Positions 16,075 to 23,581 of a stretch of 33,906 bases of DNA are shown here, piece by piece. The position numbers were made by a program, and so were the translations under genes. Position 1 is the first letter of the stretch. Each line of letters starts with the position of its first letter. The DNA comes from Candidatus Cloacimonadota bacterium. GTDB taxonomy: Bacteria; Cloacimonadota; Cloacimonadia; Cloacimonadales; Cloacimonadaceae. Under the pieces are notes generated by a model. The model saw only the letters and a list, made by a program, of their open reading frames with translations. It was not told where the DNA came from and ran no database searches. Where the stretch lies: NCBI GenBank assembly GCA_027318475.1, contig DAHVPC010000012.1, forward strand, positions 1 through 33,906. The letters are read 5' to 3'.

Positions 16075-16634
16075 GATTTCTCCTTATTCAGATAGGTGAC
16101 GATTTCGCGCAGGGGCAGCCGGTCCGCGCTGCCCGCAAAACTGCTTAAGGCTTTGGCATACAAACTCTTGCTTTCGGCTGGATAACCAAAGGGCGACATG
16201 GCGACGATGCGCCAGGAAGCCGGCAACTTCAGGTAGGAGCGCAGTTTCTTCTCGCTGAAGGCGGCCAGCCAGCAAGTTCCGAGGCCGTGGTTCCAGGCGG
16301 TTAAGACCATCTGCTGGAAGGAGATGGCGGTATCCACCAGGTAGTAGTCCTGTTTGTTGATACGCACGTTTTTGCGGGTGTCGGCGCAGGCGATGATCAG
16401 GCAGGGAGCGCTGCGGATGAAATAGTTGGAGAGACCGATCAACCCGCAATTCAAGGCCAGTTTCTTGATCCGGTCGGCGCCCAGGACCACGATGTAGCGC
16501 CAAGGCTGTTTGTTTTGGGCGGAAGGGGCCAGGCGTCCAGCTTCCAGGATCTCGTTCAGGATTGCGTCGGGGATGGGGTCCGGCAGAAAGTTGCGTACGC
16601 TGTGCCGGCTGGCGATCAATCCCTTTAGGTCCAT
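16071..16634 (-). CDS. Nitroreductase family FMN oxidoreductase
   Basis: 187 aa, typical length. The N-terminal RHSVRNF motif and APSAQNKQPWRYIVV are the FMN-binding signatures of the family, followed by GLGTCWLAAFSEKKL, the usual second FMN contact region. Such enzymes reduce nitro groups, quinones or other substrates with NAD(P)H; the physiological substrate cannot be read from sequence. The start overlaps the stop of the MocA-like gene (TAATG), showing translational coupling. In this operon it might move electrons for the FAD-less molybdenum hydroxylase, but this is speculation. Confidence 0.85.
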   Translation of the reverse strand: MDLKGLIASRHSVRNFLPDPIPDAILNEILEAGRLAPSAQNKQPWRYIVVLGADRIKKLALNCGLIGLSNYFIRSAPCLIIACADTRKNVRINKQDYYLVDTAISFQQMVLTAWNHGLGTCWLAAFSEKKLRSYLKLPASWRIVAMSPFGYPAESKSLYAKALSSFAGSADRLPLREIVTYLNKEKS

Positions 16635-17149
16635 TATTCCTCCAACTCACTGGGCTGGTTGATGTTGCGCAGGATGCCGGGATCGTCCACGGGCAGGTCA
16701 ACCACCGTGCAGACCTGGCTGCCGATGATTCCAGCCAGCCCTTGTCCCATATCGTCCTGGCCGAGGTCAACCCAAGCTGGGACGAGCACCGGATGCCCGG
16801 ATTTACCTTGGTAAACTGGACGGAAAACAGCGTCGGGGCTGGCGCTCCACGCTTCGCACAGGGCTACGACCGTAGAGGGTTGCACCAAGGGATGGTCCAC
16901 CGGCCAGATCAGGTAACCCTCAGCCTGGTTAGGTTTTATGCCAGCGATAACCTGGCGCAGCGTGGCCAGCATATCCGGAGTGTCCAGATCCCTGGCAATA
17001 TGGATCTGCGTGATTCCAGCCCCGCGCAGTGTGGTCTCGATCCGCTCCGCGAAGGTCTGGTCCGCTATCCGGGCTTCCGCTTTGGCACCGCCGAAGCGCG
17101 TCCCTTTTCCCGAGGCGGGAACGATGGCGACGATCTTAGGCCAGGGCAT
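16634..17149 (-). CDS. MocA-like molybdenum cofactor nucleotidyltransferase
   Basis: 171 aa. The N-terminal IVPASGKGTRFGGAKAEA is the nucleotide-binding loop of the NTP-transferase / MocA family (normally LAAG.S.RMG..K); WPVDHPLV replaces the usual P.VDQP metal motif; GHPVLVP and ..GILRNINQPSE are the conserved later motifs. MocA attaches CMP to the molybdopterin cofactor used by xanthine-dehydrogenase-type enzymes. That fits the molybdenum hydroxylase genes upstream in the same run. It overlaps the 3' end of the PLP enzyme gene by 14 nt. A pure MobA role is less likely given the context, and the protein is slightly shorter than typical MocA (about 190 aa). Confidence 0.82.
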   Translation of the reverse strand: MPWPKIVAIVPASGKGTRFGGAKAEARIADQTFAERIETTLRGAGITQIHIARDLDTPDMLATLRQVIAGIKPNQAEGYLIWPVDHPLVQPSTVVALCEAWSASPDAVFRPVYQGKSGHPVLVPAWVDLGQDDMGQGLAGIIGSQVCTVVDLPVDDPGILRNINQPSELEE

Positions 17150-18584
17150 TGAACTCCTCGATGGCGGCGTCCAGTTCGTCCAGATTGCTCTCGAAGGTCT
17201 CGGCCCAATATTCCGGGTTCCATTGGCGCAGGATTTCCGCGTAGGTTTTGCCCTGTTGCTCCACCCAGGTGTAATACTTGAGGTTGTGGATGCGCTTCTT
17301 ATCCAAGTAACTCAGTTCCAGATAGTTGTCCGTGGACTGGGCTCTGAGGCAGCCTTCCAGGTCCAGGGCGGCCTGCAGTGTTGAGTAGGGTCCTTTGGCG
17401 GCAGTCTGTTCCTGAATCCGGGATTGATACATCTCCGCGGAGTCGGTGAAGATGGTGAAGATCACGTCGTCCGCATTGAGCTCGAAGTATTTGGCCTGCT
17501 TGATAACGGCCAGTAGGTTGGCGATGGAGGAGATGCCCAGATGGGGCAGGGCGCGCGCTGTTACCTCCGCAATGCCTTGGGAGACAAGGTATTCCTGGCC
17601 GGTGGGCTCGTTGAACAAGCGCAGCAGGCGCAGGCAATCCTCGTCCCGGATGGCTGCCACGGCGTCGGTGTTGCGGACGTTGTGCACCCAGGGGATGTGT
17701 TTGTCGCCGATGCCTTCGATGCGGTGTCCGCCGAAGCCGTTGTTCAGCAGGGTTGGGCATTCCAGCGCTTCCGAGGCCGTGGTTTTAAGCAAGGGATGGA
17801 GTGTCTTCAGGAAGTCGCCGGCCGCAATGGTACCCGCGGAGCCGGTGGCGCTCACGAATCCGCTGAGGCGCGAGCCGGGGGCTTTCACCAGGTTCCAGAC
17901 CTCGGCGATGGCGTTTCCGGTTACATGATAGTGCCAGAAGGGGTTGCCCATCTCGTCGAACTGGTTCAGGATCACGTTGTGGGGGTCGAGCCGGAGTTCG
18001 GCGCATTTGTCGTAGATTTCCTTGACGTTGGATTCGCAGCCGGGCGTGGCAAATACCTCCGCGCCGATCTCTTTCAGCCAGGCAAAGCGTTCCGGGCTCA
18101 TTTCCTCGGGCAGGATGGCGACCGCGGGGCAGGCCAGCAAAGCGCAGTCGAAAGCGCCGCCGCGGCAATAATTGCCGGTGGAGGGCCACACCGCCTTGTC
18201 CGCGTCCGGATCGAAGGTGCCGCTCACCAGGCGCGGGGCCAGGCAACCGTAAGCGGCGCCGACCTTATGGGCTCCGGTGGGGAAGTATTTGCCCACCATT
18301 CCGATGATGCGGGCCGGGACGCCGGTCAGCGCGGAAGGGATCTCCAGGTAATTCGGCGCGCCGAAGAGTCCGCTGCGGATGTCGTTTTTCCAGGTGATAC
18401 GGAAGAGGTTGAGGGGGTCGACGTCCCAGAGTCCGATGGGTTTTATGCGCTGCTTGATGGCGTCCGGGATCGTCTCGGGGTACATCTGCTGCCGGATCGT
18501 GGGCAGGATGATGCCGCGGTCTTTGCAGCGCCGGGCGTTCTTCTTGATCACTTCAAAGTTCTTGATCAATATCAGTTTAGGCAT
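17136..18584 (-). CDS. Fold-type-II PLP-dependent enzyme of unknown specificity
   Basis: 482 aa, longer than cysteine synthase or threonine dehydratase. The PLP lysine is probably Lys107 in FPTGAHKVGAAYG (compare TrpB-type GSHKIN / GAHK..), and STGNYCRGGA (135-144) is the phosphate/substrate loop (STGN). GFVSATGSAGTIAAGDF later gives the glycine-rich PLP phosphate site. The N-terminal ~70 residues and C-terminal ~120 residues are extensions with no recognised motif. The family is annotated at best as PLP-dependent lyase/thiolase. It follows ygeW by 24 nt and overlaps the mocA-like gene. In the purine-type pathway a PLP lyase must release ammonia from diaminopropionate or a ureido derivative; this or the 23568-24722 protein may do that in place of YgeX. 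That assignment is inference. Confidence 0.75.
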   Translation of the reverse strand: MPKLILIKNFEVIKKNARRCKDRGIILPTIRQQMYPETIPDAIKQRIKPIGLWDVDPLNLFRITWKNDIRSGLFGAPNYLEIPSALTGVPARIIGMVGKYFPTGAHKVGAAYGCLAPRLVSGTFDPDADKAVWPSTGNYCRGGAFDCALLACPAVAILPEEMSPERFAWLKEIGAEVFATPGCESNVKEIYDKCAELRLDPHNVILNQFDEMGNPFWHYHVTGNAIAEVWNLVKAPGSRLSGFVSATGSAGTIAAGDFLKTLHPLLKTTASEALECPTLLNNGFGGHRIEGIGDKHIPWVHNVRNTDAVAAIRDEDCLRLLRLFNEPTGQEYLVSQGIAEVTARALPHLGISSIANLLAVIKQAKYFELNADDVIFTIFTDSAEMYQSRIQEQTAAKGPYSTLQAALDLEGCLRAQSTDNYLELSYLDKKRIHNLKYYTWVEQQGKTYAEILRQWNPEYWAETFESNLDELDAAIEEFNALA

Positions 18585-18608
18585 TTCCTTATCCTTAGAT
18601 GTTATGTG

Positions 18609-19781
18609 TTATATGAAAGTCCTGATTTTCGCTGCCACATCCTTAACCTTGGATGTAAAGATCATCGCCGCGATCACGAACGGCTTGAACCCCGCCTCCT
18701 GATAGGTGTGCAGCCGGTAACGCTCGAAGACGGATTTCGCCACTTCGCCCCGCTCGCAACTCACGCCTGAGATATCGGCGGGCAGACAATGCTCGTAAAG
18801 CGCTGCTCCGTTGCGGGTTAGTTTCATCATCTCTTCCGTACACTCCCAATCCAGATGCCGCGCGTTTTCGGCCAGGCAAGACTGTTCCAATTGCTTGAGG
18901 CCCTCTTTGTCGCCCTGCTTGAGCAGTTGGGTCCGCTTCTGCATCACGGCCATCGGCGCCCAGGATTTGGGATAGACCACATCGGCCTGGTCAAAGGCGT
19001 CCTCCATGGAGTGGGTGACCCGGAACTGGGCTCCGCTTTGCGCCGCAAAGTGGTTTGCCGACTCCAGGGTCCCGGGCAGCAGGTCGTAGCCCTCCGGGTG
19101 GGCAAGAACTACGTCCATACCAAAGCGGGACATTAAGTTAATCACTCCCTGGGGTACCGAAAGCGGCTTGCCGTAGGAGGGAGAATAGGCCCAGCTCATG
19201 GCGATTTTCTTGCCCTTCAGGTTTTCCCAGCCGCCGAAGTAGTCTTTCAGTTTCAGCAGGTCGGAAAGGCTCTGGGTGGGGTGGTCCAGATCGCATTGGA
19301 GGTTGACCAAAGTGGGCCGCTGAGCAAGGATGCCGTGGTCAAATCCGTCGGTGACCGCGTCCGCGACTTCGGTCATGTAAGTGTGGCCTTCGCCGGGGTA
19401 CATATCGTCGCGGATGCCGATCACTTCGGTGAGGAATGAGATCATGGCTGCGGTTTCGCGGACTGTTTCGCCATGCGCGACCTGGGATTTGACCTCATCG
19501 AGCTCTGAAAGAGCCAAACCTAGTCCATTGACCGCGGAGGCGAAACTGAAGCGGGTTCGGGTGCTGTTGTCGCGGAAGATCGAGATTGCCAGGCCCGAGT
19601 CGAAGATCTTCCAGGTTTTGCGTTCCCGGTGCAGGATTTGCAGGACCTCCGCCACCAGCATCACCGCTTTCAGGTTGTCCAGGCTGTTTTCCCAGGTTAG
19701 CAGGAAATCTTTGCCGTAGGTCGTGGTGGTCAGGGTTGCCAGTTCTTCCAGGCGGGAGTTCAGGGCTTCTGATACGTTCAT
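18609..19781 (-). CDS. ygeW: YgeW-type carbamoyltransferase
   Basis: 390 aa, close to E. coli YgeW. It belongs to the aspartate/ornithine carbamoyltransferase superfamily: FRDNSTRTRFSF (STRTR at 73-77) binds carbamoyl phosphate, HPTQSLSDLL (HPTQ at 167-170) and HCLPADISGV are the other conserved signatures. YgeW is the UTCase subgroup found with ygeX, ygeY, ssnA, hyuA and xdh genes; it is thought to run in the catabolic direction, cleaving a ureido compound with phosphate to give carbamoyl phosphate. The exact substrate is not established from sequence. An AGAGG ribosome binding site lies before the ATG. It follows the 2Fe-2S subunit gene after 83 nt, the largest gap within this run, so a separate internal promoter is possible. 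Confidence 0.9.
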   Translation of the reverse strand: MNVSEALNSRLEELATLTTTTYGKDFLLTWENSLDNLKAVMLVAEVLQILHRERKTWKIFDSGLAISIFRDNSTRTRFSFASAVNGLGLALSELDEVKSQVAHGETVRETAAMISFLTEVIGIRDDMYPGEGHTYMTEVADAVTDGFDHGILAQRPTLVNLQCDLDHPTQSLSDLLKLKDYFGGWENLKGKKIAMSWAYSPSYGKPLSVPQGVINLMSRFGMDVVLAHPEGYDLLPGTLESANHFAAQSGAQFRVTHSMEDAFDQADVVYPKSWAPMAVMQKRTQLLKQGDKEGLKQLEQSCLAENARHLDWECTEEMMKLTRNGAALYEHCLPADISGVSCERGEVAKSVFERYRLHTYQEAGFKPFVIAAMIFTSKVKDVAAKIRTFI

Positions 19782-19864
19782 GGTATAACCTCTATAGTTT
19801 ATTGTCTGGTATATCCTTACACTTAGTGTTTAGGCAGGTGGAAGGGCCTTGGGGTTGGCCAAGC

Positions 19865-20320
19865 TCAAGGGCGCATCCGTTCCGCGGCGAGCAGCACGGC
19901 ATCGACGATCTGCTGGTAACCTGTGCAGCGGCAAAGGTTTCCCTTCAGCGCCTGGCGGATTTCGGCACGAGTAGGCCGGGGTGTTTTGGCAAGCAGGGCG
20001 TAAGCGGACATCACCATGCCCGGAGTGCAAAAACCGCATTGGATGGCGCCGGTATCCAGAAAGGCCTGCTGAATGGGATGCAGGGTACCGTCGGGCTGCG
20101 CAAGTCCTTCAATGGTAAGGATATCGGCACCTTCAACGTCCTTCAGCAGCACTTTGCAGGAACGCCTGGCTACACCATCGACCAACACCGTGCAGGAACC
20201 GCAGACGCCGATAGCGCAGCCGATCTTGGTGCCGGTGAGGAGCAGGCCTTCGCGCAGCCAGACCGAGAGTTTTTGAGCGGGATCGTAATCCGCGTGTGTA
20301 ACGCCGTTGACTTTGATCAT
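19865..20320 (-). CDS. xdhC: Molybdenum hydroxylase 2Fe-2S subunit
   Basis: 151 aa. Start chosen at 20320 because it overlaps the large-subunit stop (ATGA) and gives the standard N-terminus (MIKVNGVTHADY); further upstream codons only read through the neighbour. Two 2Fe-2S sites are visible: the plant-ferredoxin type, Cys35, Cys40, Cys43 and Cys55 (GCAIGVCGSC), and the helical type, Cys95, Cys98, Cys130 and Cys132 (CGFCTPGM, CRCTG). It passes electrons from the molybdenum centre of XdhA to an acceptor. The gene symbol follows E. coli xdhABC naming. No FAD subunit gene (xdhB) accompanies it here. Confidence 0.93.
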   Translation of the reverse strand: MIKVNGVTHADYDPAQKLSVWLREGLLLTGTKIGCAIGVCGSCTVLVDGVARRSCKVLLKDVEGADILTIEGLAQPDGTLHPIQQAFLDTGAIQCGFCTPGMVMSAYALLAKTPRPTRAEIRQALKGNLCRCTGYQQIVDAVLLAAERMRP

Positions 20321-22557
20321 AATTTGATCCTTAAAGGCTGTTCGCAGTATCGTTTGCCCGTGGCCCGGAAGATCGCGTTGGCGATGGCGGGAGCCATTAG
20401 TTCGTTGGTGGGTTCGCCGATGCCCTTGGCTTGGGAGGGTGAGTTGGGATCGGGGTTTTCCACGATTATGGCCGTCATTTCCGGCAGGTCGGTGCTCCTC
20501 GGGATGCGGTACTGGTGCAAGTTGGCGGGCACGACCTTGCCTTCGGAACAGACGCACTCCTCCATAAGGCCGTAGCCAGCGCCCATGGCCATCCCGCCGT
20601 AGAACTGCCCTTTAACGAGGGCAGGATTCACCGCCTTGCCCACATCGTGCGCCGCGACCATGTTGAGCAGTGTGACCGCGCCCGTCTTCGGATCGACCTT
20701 GAGTTCCACCGCCTGGCAGCCGTAAACCCATGTGAAATAAGCGTTACCCTGTCCGGTGCGCTCATCCCAGGTCACCTGTGGGGCTTGAAACACGCTAAAG
20801 GCGTAAGGGTAAATCTGGTGGCTGTAACAGAGGCGGATAGCATCGTTCCAAGTCATTATTCTGGAACCGTTTGCGTCGAGTAGTTCCTCGTTTGCAAAAC
20901 TCACGACCGCGTGGTCCGAGTTCTTCTTTACCATTTCTATGATGATGTCTTTCAGGATCCTGGCGGCGTTAACCACCGCGCCTCCGCCCATGATCGTGCC
21001 CCGGGAGGCCACTGTGGTACCTCCGTCGGGGATGTTGGAAGTGGATGGCAACCTGTATCTTAGGCGTTCGGGCGGTAGGCCCAGCTGTTCGGTGGCGAGC
21101 AGCAGCATGGCGGATTCGGAGCCCTGTCCGTTTTCATGCACCCCGGTTTCCAATAGCACCGAGCCGTCGGGCTGGACGCTGAGGATGGCGGAGTTGAAAT
21201 CGGTGCCTTCGGCGCCTAAACTCATGCCGCGGTAACTAATAGCGAATCCGATGCCGTACCATTCCGACTGGTTGGGGTCGCCCATAGAGCAGTTCCTGCG
21301 CTTGGTAGAATAGTCGATCTCAGCCAGGACCACGTCCATAACCTGTTGCAAGGATACCACATGCGTGTCCAGAACTTGACCTGTGACGGTGGTCGAGTCC
21401 TGCCGCACCATATTCCGGCGCCGGAACTCGATCTCGTCCAAATTCAATCTTTCCGCCGCCATTTCCACCAGTTGTTCGATGGCGAAGTTCACCTGGGGCG
21501 AGCCGAAACCCCGCATCGCGCCGCAGAAGATGTTGTTGGTATAGACTCCATACACGTCTGCCTGGACATGCGGAACCTCATAGCAGCCACAGCATTGAAC
21601 CGTGGAACGCCATGTTACCCAGGGCGTTACGCTACAGTACGCGCCGCCGTCCGCCACCATGCGGACCCGCACGGAGCGGATCAGCCCATCCCTGGTCAAA
21701 CCCATGCGGTAGTTTATCTTATAAGGATGCCGCTTGTAACTTTCGCGCAGGCTCCATTCCCGCGAGTAAGTGATCTTCACCGGACGCCGCAAATGCCAGG
21801 CGCAGAGGGCGGCCCGGGCGCAAACCAGTGCGGCCGTGTCGTCCTTGCCTCCGAAACCACCGCCCATGGGAACGGTTTTCACCTCCACGTCCTTGAGTTC
21901 CACGCCCAGAGTCGAAGCCACGAAGCGCCGGGTGGAGAACGGATGTTGCATGCTGCCAAACACTTCCATCACTCCGTCCGGCCTTGGAACGGCCAGGGCG
22001 GACTCCGGCTCCAGATAGGCGTGCTCGATGCGAGAGGTGGTAAACTCCTGTTCGATAATCAGATCCGATTCCGCTTCACCAGTTTCCACAGAGCCTCTGC
22101 GCACCCGATGATAGTTGGCGAGATTGGAGCCGTGGAAGGGATGCAGGATCTCAGCGCCGGGTAATATGGCCTCCTCAGGATTGAGAATGGGTTGGCGTGG
22201 CTCTAAATTAATATCCACCAAGGGGATGGCGGCAATGGCCTGGTCCCGGGTCTGAGCCACGATCAGGGCCAGGACGTCGCCGGTGGAGTTGACATCCTCG
22301 TCAGCCAGAGTGGGATAGTCCTTGATGATCTGGCCGAATTTGATGCTGCCCGGGATGTCTTGAGCTGTAATAACTGCAACTACGCCAGGCAGATGCAGGG
22401 CCTCGGCAGCGTCGATCGAGACGAGTTTAGCCCGCGGCAGCTCGCTGTAAACGGGAACCGCGTGCAGCATTCCGGGCAGGCTGAGGTCGTCGGTGTAGCG
22501 GGCCCGGCCGGTAACTTTGGCCACCCCGTCATTGCGGAAGGCGGGCTTGTCATTCAT
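20317..22557 (-). CDS. xdhA: Xanthine-dehydrogenase-type molybdenum hydroxylase large subunit
   Basis: 746 aa, full length for a stand-alone molybdenum subunit. It hydroxylates a heterocycle with water as the oxygen source, using a molybdopterin cofactor. Visible motifs: GGGFGGK (232-238), GAMRGFGSPQ (346-355), HENGQGSESA (475-484), ASRGTIMGGGAVVNAA (518-533) and the catalytic Glu715 in GIGEPTNEL. By ungapped alignment with remembered bovine xanthine dehydrogenase, Gln204 = Gln767, Asp239 = Glu802, Arg317 = Arg880, Arg349 = Arg912 and Glu715 = Glu1261. An acidic residue at 239 and Arg at 317 favour a purine over an aldehyde. The start overlaps the upstream stop (ATGA) with AAGGAGAT before it. 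Substrate could be hypoxanthine, xanthine or another purine, working in either direction; not decided by sequence. Confidence 0.92.
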   Translation of the reverse strand: MNDKPAFRNDGVAKVTGRARYTDDLSLPGMLHAVPVYSELPRAKLVSIDAAEALHLPGVVAVITAQDIPGSIKFGQIIKDYPTLADEDVNSTGDVLALIVAQTRDQAIAAIPLVDINLEPRQPILNPEEAILPGAEILHPFHGSNLANYHRVRRGSVETGEAESDLIIEQEFTTSRIEHAYLEPESALAVPRPDGVMEVFGSMQHPFSTRRFVASTLGVELKDVEVKTVPMGGGFGGKDDTAALVCARAALCAWHLRRPVKITYSREWSLRESYKRHPYKINYRMGLTRDGLIRSVRVRMVADGGAYCSVTPWVTWRSTVQCCGCYEVPHVQADVYGVYTNNIFCGAMRGFGSPQVNFAIEQLVEMAAERLNLDEIEFRRRNMVRQDSTTVTGQVLDTHVVSLQQVMDVVLAEIDYSTKRRNCSMGDPNQSEWYGIGFAISYRGMSLGAEGTDFNSAILSVQPDGSVLLETGVHENGQGSESAMLLLATEQLGLPPERLRYRLPSTSNIPDGGTTVASRGTIMGGGAVVNAARILKDIIIEMVKKNSDHAVVSFANEELLDANGSRIMTWNDAIRLCYSHQIYPYAFSVFQAPQVTWDERTGQGNAYFTWVYGCQAVELKVDPKTGAVTLLNMVAAHDVGKAVNPALVKGQFYGGMAMGAGYGLMEECVCSEGKVVPANLHQYRIPRSTDLPEMTAIIVENPDPNSPSQAKGIGEPTNELMAPAIANAIFRATGKRYCEQPLRIKL

Positions 22558-23581
22558 AATCCATCTCCTTGCCCAACAATTGGTTCAGAGTCCATTCCGG
22601 CCTCGCCACCGTCCGCATCAGACCGGCCGGACGCAGGCAACACAGGTCCACGAGCCGTTCGAGGCTGATGGCCCCCTTCAGCACCAGCTTGCGGTAGATT
22701 GAATTAAAGAGGGACTCGAGGCCCGGAATGCCGCAGGGCACTTGTTCCGGGCGGTCCCGGAAGCGGTCCTTATCTTCCTTCGTGAAGGCGCAATGGTCGC
22801 TGGCGAGGATGTCGAAGACACCGTCCTGCAGAAGTTCGACCAACGGTCCTCGTGACTGTTCGGAGCGGAACGGCGGAGAGCACAGCCAGCGATGGGCGTT
22901 GTCGCCTTTCAGCCGGTCCTCGTTATAGATAAGGTAATGCGGGGCGGTTTCGCAAGTGATATCGGGATTGGCGGTTTTGGCCTCTTTGATCAGCAGGGCT
23001 GCCTGGGGCGCGGACACATGGACGATATGGACGGGGTAGGCGTGCTTGACCGCCAGATCCAGAACACGTTCCACGGCAAGGACTTCCGCCTGTTCCGGAC
23101 GTCGCAGCGTATGGTCGAAAGGCGTATTGAAGGGATGCCTGGCGCTGGACTCTTCCACAATGGCGTTATCTTCGCAATGCACCAGGATGCGTGGTTTGAA
23201 GCCGCTCAAGTCCTGCATCCAGCGTCCGATGCGCTCATAGGATGAATACAGGCCGGCCTGTTTGTAGGTGGTGTAAAACTTGAGGTCGCAGCCTTCCTCT
23301 ACAAGCGGATAAACTTCATCCACGGAAGCGGTTATGGGCGTCAGGTGCCAATGCACGTGGCCGGAAAAGTGCTTGCTTGCGTCGTCTTGCATCCGTCTGT
23401 ATTTATCGGTGAGGGAAAGCCCCGCTTCCTCAGTTACAAACGCGCCGATTACTGCTATGCCGTGCTTTTTTGCCATACTGTCCAGAGCCGCGAAGTCGTC
23501 GCGCAATTTATAACCGCCGATGCGTTCGCCCACATGGACGTGGAAGTCGCAGAGCCAGGGATAGAGTTTATCTGACTGCAT
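22550..23581 (-). CDS. Dihydroorotase/hydantoinase-like amidohydrolase, barrel only
   Basis: 343 aa. Cyclic amidohydrolase motifs are complete: His14 and His16 (DFHVHVGE), Lys101 in DLKFYTTYK (position of the carboxylated lysine), His135 (LVHCED), His188 (HIVHVS) and Asp262 (SDHCAF). It should hydrolyse a cyclic amide or ureide, opening a hydantoin-like ring. It differs from HyuA, dihydropyrimidinase and dihydroorotase (about 430-480 aa): the metal motif begins at residue 12, so the usual ~50-residue N-terminal strands are absent, and it stops soon after the barrel (CCLRPAGLM), so the C-terminal half of the beta-sandwich is missing too. Both ends overlap neighbours (14 nt upstream, 8 nt downstream), so it is a natural compact form rather than a broken gene. 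Confidence 0.82.
   Translation of the reverse strand: MQSDKLYPWLCDFHVHVGERIGGYKLRDDFAALDSMAKKHGIAVIGAFVTEEAGLSLTDKYRRMQDDASKHFSGHVHWHLTPITASVDEVYPLVEEGCDLKFYTTYKQAGLYSSYERIGRWMQDLSGFKPRILVHCEDNAIVEESSARHPFNTPFDHTLRRPEQAEVLAVERVLDLAVKHAYPVHIVHVSAPQAALLIKEAKTANPDITCETAPHYLIYNEDRLKGDNAHRWLCSPPFRSEQSRGPLVELLQDGVFDILASDHCAFTKEDKDRFRDRPEQVPCGIPGLESLFNSIYRKLVLKGAISLERLVDLCCLRPAGLMRTVARPEWTLNQLLGKEMDYE

Noticed and set aside
17541-18770. 409-codon open frame on the plus strand
   Set aside because: Antisense to the PLP enzyme and the end of ygeW; no motifs or start signal.
22550-23581. Frameshift or truncation of a normal-length hydantoinase
   Set aside because: Both ends overlap intact neighbouring genes and no remnant of the missing domain is readable in other frames.
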